35,460 bases of DNA, taken from positions 1 through 35,460 of the forward strand of contig VFZE01000052.1 of NCBI GenBank assembly GCA_016871315.1. Direction: 5' to 3'. Positions within the stretch are counted from its first letter, which is position 1, and each line of letters starts with the position of its first letter. The position numbers and the translations under genes are program-made. The notes beneath the pieces were generated by a model. It had not been told where the DNA came from, did no database searches, and was given only the letters and a program-made list of their open reading frames with translations. This DNA is from Acidimicrobiia bacterium. Its GTDB lineage: Bacteria > Acidobacteriota > Terriglobia > Bryobacterales > Bryobacteraceae. Positions 22,620 to 30,054 of the stretch are shown here, piece after piece.

Positions 22620-23637
22620 GTGCCGCTACTTGAGCAGATGCCAAACGGCTCAGCTCGGATTCTATCTTTGTATTGAGATTCTTCGAAGCGAACTCCGCCG
22701 CCACGCGGATCGCATTCTTCATCGCGTTGCCATTGGAGCTGCCATGGCAGATGATGCAGACGCCGCGGACACCAAGCAGTGGCGCGCCGCCGTATTCGGA
22801 GTAATCGACGCGGCGCTTGAAATCGGCGAAGGCATTCCGCGCCAGCCAGGCGCCGGCCTTGCCCGATAAGGTTGCCGTAAGCGAGTCGCGCAGCATGTGC
22901 TTCACCACGTCGGCCACGCCTTCGCTGACCTTCAGCAGGACATTTCCGGCGAAGCCGTCACATACCACTACGTCCACCACGCCCTTGTAGATATCCCTCC
23001 CCTCCACGTTTCCGACAAAATTTACCGGAAGAGTTTTCATCAGCGGCGTGGCGGCGCGTGTCAGCTCGTTGCCCTTGTGTTCTTCTTCGCCGATGGAAAG
23101 AAGCCCCACGCGCGGCGTCTGCGCATGCATGATGGAGCGGGAGTAAATCTCTCCCATCACCGCGAACTGAGCGAGCATCTTCGCCGTGCAGTCGACATTG
23201 GCGCCTACGTCCAGCACCACCGTCGGCTTGCCGGTCACCGTGGGCAGCGCGGAAGCAAGCGCCGGACGTTCCACGCCGGGCACCATGCCCTGCACCATTT
23301 TTGCGGTCGCCATAACGGCTCCTGTGTTCCCGGCCGAAACCACCCCCGCCGCCTCGCCGTCGCGAACCAGGCGGCTGGCCACGCGGATGGAGGAGTCCTT
23401 CTTGGTGCGCACAGCCTTGGCGGCGCTGTCCTCCATCTTGATGAACTCGGAGGCGTGCACCACTTGAATGGGCAGATGATTGCTGCCCTTGTGCTGCTCC
23501 AGCTCGGGTTTCACCAGGTCCTCGCGGCCCACCAGCAGGACGCGCACGCCGTAGCTGCGCGCCGCCTCGACGGCGCCAAGGACTTCCGAACGTGGGGCGT
23601 GGTCTCCGCCCATTGCATCCACTGCGATGGTCACCAT
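22609..23637 (-). CDS. plsX: Phosphate acyltransferase PlsX
   Basis: The 342-residue protein is a standard-length PlsX. It begins with [15 protein letters not shown] and shows [58 protein letters not shown] and [12 protein letters not shown]. It makes acyl-phosphate from acyl-ACP, the first step feeding PlsY in phospholipid synthesis. The order yceD-rpmF-plsX is a conserved bacterial arrangement; the usual following fab genes are replaced here by dsbD. ATG 23637 is used; an in-frame GTG one codon on is less likely. Confidence 0.97.
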   Translation of the reverse strand: MVTIAVDAMGGDHAPRSEVLGAVEAARSYGVRVLLVGREDLVKPELEQHKGSNHLPIQVVHASEFIKMEDSAAKAVRTKKDSSIRVASRLVRDGEAAGVVSAGNTGAVMATAKMVQGMVPGVERPALASALPTVTGKPTVVLDVGANVDCTAKMLAQFAVMGEIYSRSIMHAQTPRVGLLSIGEEEHKGNELTRAATPLMKTLPVNFVGNVEGRDIYKGVVDVVVCDGFAGNVLLKVSEGVADVVKHMLRDSLTATLSGKAGAWLARNAFADFKRRVDYSEYGGAPLLGVRGVCIICHGSSNGNAMKNAIRVAAEFASKNLNTKIESELSRLASAQVAARVE

Positions 23638-23658
23638 GGCAGAGGAGTACCGTCCGGA

Positions 23659-23841
23659 CTAAGCCTCTTCCACTTCGATTACTTCACGTCCCTTGTACTT
23701 ACCGCAGTGCGGACAAACACGGTGCGGTATCGTCGGCTGATGGCACTCCGGACATTCGGCCATCGCCGGCGCACGCAGATGGTCGTGCGCGCGCCGCGTA
23801 CTGGAGCGGCGCTTGGAATGTCTGCGCTTCGGATTCGGCAT
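23659..23841 (-). CDS. rpmF: 50S ribosomal protein bL32
   Basis: The 60-residue protein begins MPNPKRRHSKRRSSTRRAHD, basic like all bL32 proteins, and has a zinc ribbon of Cys30/Cys33 and Cys43/Cys46 (CPEC...CPHC), i.e. the zinc-containing form. The acidic tail (EVIEVEEA) is slightly long. It lies between yceD and plsX with 21-bp gaps on both sides, a strongly conserved operon order. Confidence 0.98.
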   Translation of the reverse strand: MPNPKRRHSKRRSSTRRAHDHLRAPAMAECPECHQPTIPHRVCPHCGKYKGREVIEVEEA

Positions 23842-23862
23842 TCTCTTGATCTCCCTGGCTGT

Positions 23863-24375
23863 TCAAATATTTTTCAGGGCCGCCCAGCGTTCGTCAATCC
23901 GCTCCACCAGGCAGCCGCACTCAATCTCGTTTCTATTCTGCCCGCATTGCGGGCAAATTCCCTTGCATTCTTCGCGGCAGATGCGCTGCATGGGCAGCCA
24001 CAAAAGAACCTGCTCGCGGACGACGTCGGCCAGCGGCAAGCCGTTGCCATCGTAGAACCCCGCGTCGTTTTCCTGCTCGCTCAACGAGGCTGGTTCTTCG
24101 CCCCAGTCCGACTCGGCGGGACGGTAACAAAGATCAAAATCGCCATCGAGCGGAAACTCGATCGGCTCCAGACAACGGTCACATTCGGCGATCAGCAAGC
24201 CCTTCAGGTGACCGCGGACCCGGATTTCTTCCATCGGGTCCAGCTGTGCCGTTCCGGACACCTCCAGCGGCCGTGCCTGCTTCAGCTTGGGATCGAAAAA
24301 CTCGATGCCACCAGGAGGAAATTCAACCTGAAACGGAACCTTGTGAAGCTCTAACTCCTTCACTGAAAAGAACAA
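23863..24375 (-). CDS. yceD: YceD/DUF177 family protein
   Basis: The 170-residue protein matches the DUF177 pattern: an N-terminal FFSVKELELHKVPF strand, a first CxxC (CDRC, 65-68), and a second cysteine cluster CKGICPQCG (137-144). The family is needed for 23S rRNA accumulation or ribosome assembly in some bacteria and plants and is nearly always next to rpmF. I chose TTG 24375 as start because GGAGG lies five bases upstream and homologues begin at this point; no in-frame ATG exists nearby. The region between this start and the UvrC-like stop contains a TATAAT box. Confidence 0.88.
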   Translation of the reverse strand: MFFSVKELELHKVPFQVEFPPGGIEFFDPKLKQARPLEVSGTAQLDPMEEIRVRGHLKGLLIAECDRCLEPIEFPLDGDFDLCYRPAESDWGEEPASLSEQENDAGFYDGNGLPLADVVREQVLLWLPMQRICREECKGICPQCGQNRNEIECGCLVERIDERWAALKNI

Positions 24376-24413
24376 GCACACCTCCACCAAGGGGAGTCAG
24401 GCAACAAAGACAC

Positions 24414-24419
24414 ATTATA
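24414..24419 (-). promoter_or_regulatory. Candidate -10 box for the yceD-rpmF-plsX transcript
   Basis: A perfect TATAAT lies on the minus strand, overlapping the stop codon of the UvrC-like gene. The region 16-18 bases upstream offers only a poor -35 match (CTGCAT). Transcription would start near 24407, about 32 bases before the TTG start of yceD. This would give the ribosomal and lipid genes a promoter of their own inside the longer gene chain. Confidence 0.45.
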
Positions 24420-25512
24420 GCCCGAGTTGCCCCTGAGATGCAGGGCCCGTTTGGCCGCGCGCCACGCGGTGGATGGCGTTGACCAGCTTGCGGTAGCTGA
24501 GCGTTTCCAGACCTTCAAAGCCGAGCCATTCCCCGTCACGCCAGCTCGAGTAGTACCATTTGGCCAGCAAAGCGAGGTGGTCGTGACGCAGCCGCGTTTC
24601 CGGCGCCTCCAGCGATGCGGTGATCTCGCGCAGGCGGCTGTCGAGCGAGCGCGTGTCGTCCAACTGCAACGGAAACGACCTCGGCGGCAACCAGCAGCCT
24701 TCCCGCAAAAACCATAGCCGCACAGCCTCCGGCGAGCGGTCGCGCGTTACCGCAACCCCATGCAGCGTCGTCACGTCGCGGGCCAGCTCACCCGGCTGCC
24801 GCAGGATGGTCTGGATTTTTTCGTGACGCGCGTGCTGGCGGGCAGCCTCTTCAAACTCCATCTCGCGGCTGAATCTCTCGCGCGCCGCCGCCACCGTTTC
24901 CAGCATCGATACGCCGCGTTCATGGAGATAGTCGCCCACGCGAACCACTTCGGTGGCATACTCCTCGTCGGTGACCGCCTGCTGGCACGGCCGCAGGCAC
25001 ATGTGCATCTCTCCGTAGATGCAGCCGGGATGGTCCGGCGAGGGAACCAGATCCTCCTGGCAGCGGCGGATCTGGAACAGGTCCAGCGATTGCGCTTCGA
25101 ACTGGTCGGCGGCGGCGCGGCTCGGGAACGGCCCGAAGTAAAGCGAGCGGCCGCCGGTGACGCGCGTCGTGATCATCGTCCTCGGGAAGCGGTTGGAGCG
25201 CACCAGCCGCACGTAGCTCGGTTTGGGCAGCCGCAGGATCCTCTCGTAATCCTCCGGGAAATGCCTCCGCGCCAATTCATAGCTGATCAGCCAAAGCTCC
25301 AGCCGCGAGCCCGTGCGCCAGTATTCAATGCGCGAGGCGTTTTCCCGTAGCCGCCACCGCTCGATCAGTTTCGAGATGCGCCGCCGCAGAACGTTCGTGC
25401 GTGCCAGATACGGATTGCCCTGGTGCGGCCAGATCAGGTAGACGGCCGGCGCCTGCGGCAGCTCCGCCGGATCGCCATCGGGCGGAAAGACTACTGGCTC
25501 TTCGAGAACCAT
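24415..25512 (-). CDS. Short UvrC-like protein (GIY-YIG domain plus UVR motif, no C-terminal nuclease)
   Basis: The 365-residue protein resembles the N-terminal half of excinuclease subunit UvrC. It has a GIY-YIG-like fold start (APAVYLIWPHQGNPYLARTN, residues 21-40) followed by LRRRISKLI, a middle segment SLYFGPFPSRAAADQF, a cysteine cluster in CIYGEMHMCLRPC, and a UVR-type UvrB-binding helix (REMEFEEAARQHARHEKIQ). The RNase H-like second nuclease and the helix-hairpin-helix repeats of full UvrC are missing, so it is closer to Cho-type or acidobacterial UvrC-like proteins. The GIY and YIG tripeptides are degenerate (AVY, YLA), so nuclease activity is uncertain. It overlaps the aldo/keto reductase gene by 22 bases. 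Confidence 0.8.
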   Translation of the reverse strand: MVLEEPVVFPPDGDPAELPQAPAVYLIWPHQGNPYLARTNVLRRRISKLIERWRLRENASRIEYWRTGSRLELWLISYELARRHFPEDYERILRLPKPSYVRLVRSNRFPRTMITTRVTGGRSLYFGPFPSRAAADQFEAQSLDLFQIRRCQEDLVPSPDHPGCIYGEMHMCLRPCQQAVTDEEYATEVVRVGDYLHERGVSMLETVAAARERFSREMEFEEAARQHARHEKIQTILRQPGELARDVTTLHGVAVTRDRSPEAVRLWFLREGCWLPPRSFPLQLDDTRSLDSRLREITASLEAPETRLRHDHLALLAKWYYSSWRDGEWLGFEGLETLSYRKLVNAIHRVARGQTGPASQGQLGL

Positions 25513-26546
25513 GCGCTCAGCTCGGCCGGTTCGACACGGCTCAAGGCGAGGTTTTCCTCGACGTGCCGCGGCTGGCTCATGCCGATCAAGGCCGAGGCAA
25601 TGCCGGGCGCGGAGCGGGCGAACTGAATGGCGCGCTGCGCGTCCGTTTGAAGACCGGGAAGCCTTTCGGCAACCTCATCCGGCAGACCGCGGCTGAGCCT
25701 CGCCTGCAGGATGGACGCGCTGGCGATCACCGTGATGCCCAGACGCCGAGCCGCCTCCAGCGTGGCCACGGTCCTGCCGTCCAGCGTTTCCCGCTCCACC
25801 GCGTACGCCTCCAGCATCGCCATGTTGAAAGGAAGCTGAATGAACCCGAAATGGTGCTTCTCTCCGCCCGCGGCGCGGGCCATTTCCGCCATCTTGACCA
25901 GCGACAGGCCGGCCTCGGAGGGCCGCGTCCGGAAGCCGTTCCACGTTGCGGCGCCGTAGTAGCGTATCCGCCCTGCCGCCGCCAGTTGCTCCAGCTTCGC
26001 GAATGCAGTTTCGATGCGCCGGTAGAGCTCCTCCTCGGACACATGTCCCAGCTGCGTCTCCGGATTGTGAAGGTAAAAGAGGTCGATGGTTTCCAGACCG
26101 AGATTGGCGCGGCTGCATTCCAGCTGATGTTCCAGGAACGCCGGCGCCAGGCAGTGCATGTTCCCTACCAGGTCTGCGCCAGTGATCACACCATGTGGAA
26201 GCGCATTGGGGACAAGATAGCCGGCCTTGGTGCAAACCACGAACTCCTCGCGCGTCAGCTCGCCTGAGGAAAGCAGCTCCTTCAGAGCCGCGCCGATATT
26301 GCGCTCCGATGACTGGTGGCGGTAATTGAGCGATGTATCGAGAAGGTTGATGCCGCCGCGCAGCGCGGCGAGCGTCGAGCTCCGGTAGCCCACATCGGTG
26401 GCTGCATCCATGTTGCCCAAGTACGAGCCAAGTCCGATGGAGGAAATCCGCAGACCGTGCGCGGAACGGAAGAATGAGTGAGAATCGTGTTGCGGGAAGC
26501 GCGCGGCGTAGCGCGCGGTTCCTGCAGGCGTTGCGTATGCGGACAC
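25491..26546 (-). CDS. Aldo/keto reductase
   Basis: The 351-residue protein is a full AKR barrel: SSIGLGSYLG at the N-terminus, catalytic Asp/Tyr in LLDTSLNYR, Lys in VCTKAGY, His in YLHNPETQ, and the cofactor-phosphate region SALIGMSQPRHVEENL near the end. Such enzymes reduce aldehydes or ketones with NAD(P)H; the substrate is unknown. The start is GTG 26546 (MSAYATPAGTARYAARFP); these residues look family-like and no later start is available. The start region overlaps by 10 bases the start of the divergent haem-motif gene. It heads the chain AKR, UvrC-like, yceD, rpmF, plsX, dsbD and S10 peptidase. Confidence 0.9.
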   Translation of the reverse strand: MSAYATPAGTARYAARFPQHDSHSFFRSAHGLRISSIGLGSYLGNMDAATDVGYRSSTLAALRGGINLLDTSLNYRHQSSERNIGAALKELLSSGELTREEFVVCTKAGYLVPNALPHGVITGADLVGNMHCLAPAFLEHQLECSRANLGLETIDLFYLHNPETQLGHVSEEELYRRIETAFAKLEQLAAAGRIRYYGAATWNGFRTRPSEAGLSLVKMAEMARAAGGEKHHFGFIQLPFNMAMLEAYAVERETLDGRTVATLEAARRLGITVIASASILQARLSRGLPDEVAERLPGLQTDAQRAIQFARSAPGIASALIGMSQPRHVEENLALSRVEPAELSAWFSKSQ

Positions 26547-27418
26547 TGTTTCGATTGTACCCGGCTGCGCTCATGCTGCCCGCCCTGTGTTGGGGCGCCG
26601 GCGTGGCGGAGGCGCTGCGTTATCTCGGCGGCGAGGTCGCTTCCTGGCCGAGGGAGAACCGCTGTTATTCCTGCCACAACAACGGCGACGCGGCCCGCAC
26701 GCTGCTACGCGCTCATCGCATGGGCCTCCCGGTGGATCAACAGAATCTTCGCGGGACGCTGGACTGGCTGGCCAACCCGGAACGTTGGGACAATCAGCCC
26801 GGAGATCCGGCCTTCGGCGACCGCAAGCTGGCCCGCATTCAGTTCGCCGCGGCGCTGCTGGAAGCAATTGAGGCCGGTGCGATTCCGGACCGAGGTGCGC
26901 TGGAAAAGGCCGCCGCGCTGGTGGCCGCCATGCAGGAACAGGAAGGGGGCTTTACGGTGGATCCCGAGTCCAGCTCCGGCTCGCCGGTCACCTACGGGCC
27001 GATGCTGGCCACTCACATGGCGCGGCGCGTGCTGCTGGCCGGCGGAAAAAAGCAGGAGGCATCACGGGCGGAGCAGTGGCTGCGCAACCGGCGGGCCGCC
27101 AGCCTGGTGGACGCTGCCGCGAAGCTCATGGCCACCGGAGATCCGGGGGCGGCGGAATTCGTCCTTTCCCGGCAAGCCCCCAACGGCAGCTGGTTGAGTG
27201 AAGCATTCGACACGGCCCTGGCGCTACTGGCGCTCGAGCAGAACAAAGAGCCACGGGCTCAGGAAGCCATCGCGCGAGGCCGGCGCTATCTGCTCGATTC
27301 GCAGCTCCCGGAAGGCGGCTGGCGCGGCACAACGCGTCCGGCCGGGGCGGCCAGCTACGCCCAGCACGTCTCCACCAGCGGCTGGGCCGCGCTGGCGCTG
27401 CTTGCTACCGCACCGTGA
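26537..27418 (+). CDS. Secreted protein with haem motif and prenyltransferase/squalene-cyclase-like repeats
   Basis: From ATG 26537 the 293-residue protein has a signal peptide (MRTLFRLYPAALMLPALCWGAG), then a c-type haem motif Cys43-Tyr-Ser-Cys46-His47 (NRCYSCHNNG). Alpha-helical repeats follow with glycine-rich QW-like turns: MQEQEGGFTVD, RQAPNGSWLS and SQLPEGGWRGT. Such repeats form an alpha/alpha toroid as in terpene cyclases. The DxDD or DCTAE catalytic acids of cyclases are not present, so a binding or structural role is more likely. An in-frame ATG at 26474 would lengthen the N-terminus but bury the signal peptide. It converges on the Ig-like gene with a 14-bp overlap. Confidence 0.78.
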   Translation: MRTLFRLYPAALMLPALCWGAGVAEALRYLGGEVASWPRENRCYSCHNNGDAARTLLRAHRMGLPVDQQNLRGTLDWLANPERWDNQPGDPAFGDRKLARIQFAAALLEAIEAGAIPDRGALEKAAALVAAMQEQEGGFTVDPESSSGSPVTYGPMLATHMARRVLLAGGKKQEASRAEQWLRNRRAASLVDAAAKLMATGDPGAAEFVLSRQAPNGSWLSEAFDTALALLALEQNKEPRAQEAIARGRRYLLDSQLPEGGWRGTTRPAGAASYAQHVSTSGWAALALLATAP

Positions 27419-28487
27419 ACGGGAGCGTGTAAAAATCGGCGGCGATCGTCTGGTCCACCTGTTCGAACCTGTCGACATCGAACGCCCTGCCGATTTTGTT
27501 GCCGGCAAGATCTTCGAGCGCTGTCATGATCTCGAGCTTGTAGGCCCCGGCTTTCCAGGGCTCGGCCGGCATGAACGTCCAGCGTGTCTCTTCGCGCTCA
27601 ATCGACACCGTCCCCTTCACCGGTTTGCCGTTAATATCGATCACGTCGATGAAGCGCATGAGCAGCGCCGCGTCCAGCGGCTCATGGAAGTCGAGCAATA
27701 CCGGTGTCGCGGTATCGGCCAGCGGCGGGGTAAGTCTCCACTTTTTGGGGTCCAGCGGCGTGCGGTCGGCCGGCCCCACCGTAAAGCTCTTCTTGAAGCC
27801 TTGCTTCAGCGGCACGCCTTGGGCATCCTTCCATTCCTGATCGATCACCAGCGAATAGCGCTTGCCTTCCTCCAGAGGTGCGCCCACCTCCTGGTTCGGC
27901 AGCAGTCCCCTCTTGACGCGGCCTGGATCGAAGAACAGCGTCAAGCGTTTCTGATCGCGATCCCACAACTCCTCATCGAGCTCGAGAAACGGCAGGCTGA
28001 CCGGCTGATCTTGCCCGGTAATTAGCCGCAGCCGCTGGTAGGCCTCCCCGCGGCTCATGGGGGCCGAAAAGTGGATATAAAACTTGAGCTGGTTTTCCGG
28101 CAGCGTTTCCACGGTGGGATAGACCTGCTCCACCACCACGGTCGAAACGGGCTTCGGTTTGGGAGCGGTGAAAGTGGCGGAAACCTTGTCGGTGACAAGA
28201 TGAAAAACCGCGCGATAGGTCAAGCCTGGCTCCAGCGGAAACTCCGGCCGGAAAATCAGGGTTCCGCCCTGCACCGAATAATCGCCGGCCATCGGAGGAA
28301 CGTCGTCACGGTCCAGCGAGACGCGAAAGATTGCGGAGAAGTTTGGATTCTTTAAGCGCGGCAAAACCGAGGAGCCAGTGGCGCGAAACACCGGCGGATC
28401 GCCCTCCAGCGTGATTTGGATTTGCGCCACCGCGGCGGGAACTGTAACCAGCGCCGCCGCGGTGAAAAGAAAACGAGCCTTGCTCAC
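27405..28487 (-). CDS. Secreted Ig-like (Big_5-type) domain protein
   Basis: The 360-residue protein has a signal peptide (MSKARFLFTAAALVTVPAAVAQ) and several beta-rich segments of bacterial Ig-like type, with phrases such as TLIFRPEFPLEPGLTYRAVF, FYIHFSAPMSRGEAYQRL and YKLEIMTALEDLAGN that are common in Big_5 domains. No catalytic motif is visible. It is presumably a periplasmic or surface protein of unknown role. It follows the propeller-like gene by 9 bp and so likely shares the sigma-54 promoter upstream of that gene. Confidence 0.75.
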   Translation of the reverse strand: MSKARFLFTAAALVTVPAAVAQIQITLEGDPPVFRATGSSVLPRLKNPNFSAIFRVSLDRDDVPPMAGDYSVQGGTLIFRPEFPLEPGLTYRAVFHLVTDKVSATFTAPKPKPVSTVVVEQVYPTVETLPENQLKFYIHFSAPMSRGEAYQRLRLITGQDQPVSLPFLELDEELWDRDQKRLTLFFDPGRVKRGLLPNQEVGAPLEEGKRYSLVIDQEWKDAQGVPLKQGFKKSFTVGPADRTPLDPKKWRLTPPLADTATPVLLDFHEPLDAALLMRFIDVIDINGKPVKGTVSIEREETRWTFMPAEPWKAGAYKLEIMTALEDLAGNKIGRAFDVDRFEQVDQTIAADFYTLPFTVR

Positions 28488-28496
28488 ACAACCAGC

Positions 28497-29591
28497 TTAC
28501 GGCAGCGCGACCGATTGCAGGTCGGCCGAGCCTCCTTCCTGACGTACCAGCATGAGCGCGTTGCCCTCATCGTAGCGGTCCAGCTGCTCGACGCCTTTCC
28601 AACCTTCCAGCGTCTCGTACGGTACGCCCTGCTTCTCGGTCTGCGCGGTGATGGAGGTGAACGATTCCAGCTTATCGGCGGGCATCTTCATCACGCCGCG
28701 GCTGGAGTTGTTCATCAGGATGTAGTTGGCGCCGCCCTTCTTGTAAATGATCATGTCGAGCGGCCGGTTCCGGTTGCCCAGCTCGGCGATTGTCACGCCG
28801 GTGATCTTCTTGCCCGGCTTCAGATCGGCCAGCGGGAACTTCACCAGAGGCGTGCAGGTGTAGGCGGCGAGCAGGTGCGGCTGGTTGGCGACTTCCCAAG
28901 TGGTGAAGGTGCGCACCGGCGAATTGGTCTCAAAGCGGCCGTGCTGGCCATGGTAGATCTCGACGCTGGTGCCCGCGGAAGCCTCCTTGAACGGGAAGGG
29001 AATCGAGCGCAGGTTGGAAGCGAACTCCTCGTTGCTCAAGCCGGCCACAATCACGTTGCCGTCGACGAAGGACAGGTCGGTGATCGCCTCCAGACGGAGC
29101 GGCTGGTTCCGGCGGTCCTTGGCGTCGGGAGCCGGCGCGTTCGGCAACGCGACGCGGGAGTGGCGGATGTTGTCGAGGGATAAAGTCTCCAGCTTCCCCG
29201 AAGCATCCGTGCGCACCACCACCGGCGCCGCATCGGGTCCGCGGCCGCGGGCAACGGAAATGTAGGCGCGCTTGGAGATGGGATTCACCGCCAGATCATT
29301 GATCAGGATCTGATCGCCGGTGGTCCCCAGCAATGCCGCGATCTTATCGCTGATCCCGGTGATGTTCACCGGCGCCGCTTTGCCTGGCTTGGTGTCGGCC
29401 GTATCCAACGCGAAGATGGAGGCGCCCATCGGGTCGCCGACAAATAGAATCCCTTCCGGGCCGAAGGCCAGCGGGCCGGCCGACAGAAGCGCCGCCTTGC
29501 CGGGCTGCAGCGTATCGGTGTACTTGGCCGCGGGTGCGGCCACCAGCATGAGCGCAAGGCTCAGAAAAATGAAGATGCGAATGGTGAACAT
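28497..29591 (-). CDS. Secreted beta-propeller-like protein of unknown function
   Basis: The 364-residue protein starts with a signal peptide (MFTIRIFIFLSLALMLVAAPAA), with AGGAG seven bases before the ATG. The body has repeating beta segments like propeller blades: LAFGPEGILFVGD, LAVNPISKRAYISVARG, ITDLSFVDGNVIVAGLS, and MIIYKKGGANYILMNNSSRGVMKM. I do not recognise the family. A near-consensus sigma-54 promoter lies about 250 bases upstream on the same strand, and the gene just beyond encodes a sigma-54 activator, so control by that regulator is plausible. Confidence 0.7.
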   Translation of the reverse strand: MFTIRIFIFLSLALMLVAAPAAKYTDTLQPGKAALLSAGPLAFGPEGILFVGDPMGASIFALDTADTKPGKAAPVNITGISDKIAALLGTTGDQILINDLAVNPISKRAYISVARGRGPDAAPVVVRTDASGKLETLSLDNIRHSRVALPNAPAPDAKDRRNQPLRLEAITDLSFVDGNVIVAGLSNEEFASNLRSIPFPFKEASAGTSVEIYHGQHGRFETNSPVRTFTTWEVANQPHLLAAYTCTPLVKFPLADLKPGKKITGVTIAELGNRNRPLDMIIYKKGGANYILMNNSSRGVMKMPADKLESFTSITAQTEKQGVPYETLEGWKGVEQLDRYDEGNALMLVRQEGGSADLQSVALP

Positions 29592-29707
29592 GATTTGACT
29601 CCTGCCCAGAGACTAGGCCTCAGCCCCTATGGCTGGCCTTTTGACAGAACCACTCTGTCACTGCAACGACATTGGAGTCAAGTGGGGTTGGGGCGCCGGA
29701 AAGAGCC

Positions 29708-29816
29708 GCCGTAGCGGACAAACACCACGCAGGGTCGACACGTGGCGCTGCCAAGCTGGGCCATGGGATCAGCGAGATGCCTCTCCAATGCCGTGACCAC
29801 CGTTGTCCGCTACGGC
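29708..29816. repeat. 109-bp segment with perfect 14-bp inverted terminal arms
   Basis: GCCGTAGCGGACAA (29708-29721) is repeated in inverted form as TTGTCCGCTACGGC (29803-29816). An additional inverted pair CATTGGAG/CTCCAATG lies across it. The element sits within the predicted 5' leader of the propeller-like gene. It could be an RNA structure, a small miniature-element remnant, or a dispersed repeat. Confidence 0.7.
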
Positions 29817-29842
29817 TACTGCCTCGCCCGCGTGGAATAAGG

Positions 29843-29857
29843 GCATTCGACGTGCCA
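29843..29857 (-). promoter_or_regulatory. Sigma-54 (RpoN) promoter upstream of the secreted propeller-like gene
   Basis: The minus strand reads TGGCACGTCGAATGC. The -24 element TGGCACG is a perfect match to the sigma-54 consensus, and the -12 GC dinucleotide follows at exactly the required distance (GG-N10-GC); the T before it fits, and only the first base of TTGC differs. Transcription would start near 29831, giving a leader of about 240 bases for the gene at 28497-29591. The sigma-54 activator encoded immediately upstream is the obvious candidate regulator. Confidence 0.6.
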
Positions 29858-29900
29858 AACTCCATATTGTTGATTCTAAAAGAACGCTACCCACGCCGAG

Positions 29901-29967
29901 TCTATCCGGAAAGATAGAGTGAACTGCGCATCCCTCAAAACACTATCCGTGAGGTGAGACTTTTGAG
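29901..29967. promoter_or_regulatory. Candidate activator-binding inverted repeats upstream of the sigma-54 promoter
   Basis: TCTATC-cggaaa-GATAGA (29901-29918) and CTCAAAA (29934-29940) with TTTTGAG (29961-29967) lie about 45-110 bases upstream of the -24 element, a distance normal for enhancer sites of sigma-54 activators. CTATCCG also recurs directly at 29902-29908 and 29943-29949. These are only candidates; no binding consensus for the regulator is known. Confidence 0.35.
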
Positions 29968-29971
29968 TAAC

Positions 29972-30054
29972 AGCCCGCAAAACGGAGCTCGTTCCGGCGC
30001 GGAAGCTGGCTGTTTCTCAGGTGTATTGAGGGCCGGAACGGCCCTTTGCGGGCT
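29972..30054. terminator. Large nested stem-loop at the 3' end of the sigma-54 activator gene
   Basis: AGCCCGCAAA (29972-29981) pairs with TTTGCGGGCT (30045-30054), and inside it GTTCCGGC (29991-29998) pairs with GCCGGAAC (30032-30039). A compact hairpin GGGCCG-GAA-CGGCCC (30030-30044) is an alternative fold. The outer arm includes the stop codon of the activator gene. No T-run follows, so it may be an atypical terminator, an mRNA-stabilising structure or a DNA site. Confidence 0.5.

Larger units (their letters stand above)
29592..30052. other. 461-bp intergenic regulatory region
   Basis: The stretch between the sigma-54 activator gene and the propeller-like gene holds, in minus-strand order: a large palindrome at the activator stop, two smaller inverted repeats (29934-29967 and 29901-29918), a sigma-54-type promoter, and a predicted leader containing a 109-bp inverted repeat and a small 7-bp hairpin (29642-29660). 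An 81-codon frame (29620-29865, minus) exists but has no ribosome binding site and no recognisable product. Confidence 0.6.

Noticed and set aside
22897-24354. Open frame of about 485 codons on the plus strand opposite plsX, rpmF and yceD
   Set aside because: These three minus-strand genes are unmistakable and conserved in order; the frame is an antisense artefact.
29620-29865. Minus-strand frame of 81 codons in the regulatory region
   Set aside because: No ribosome binding site, no recognisable product, and it overlaps an inverted-repeat element; non-coding leader is more likely.
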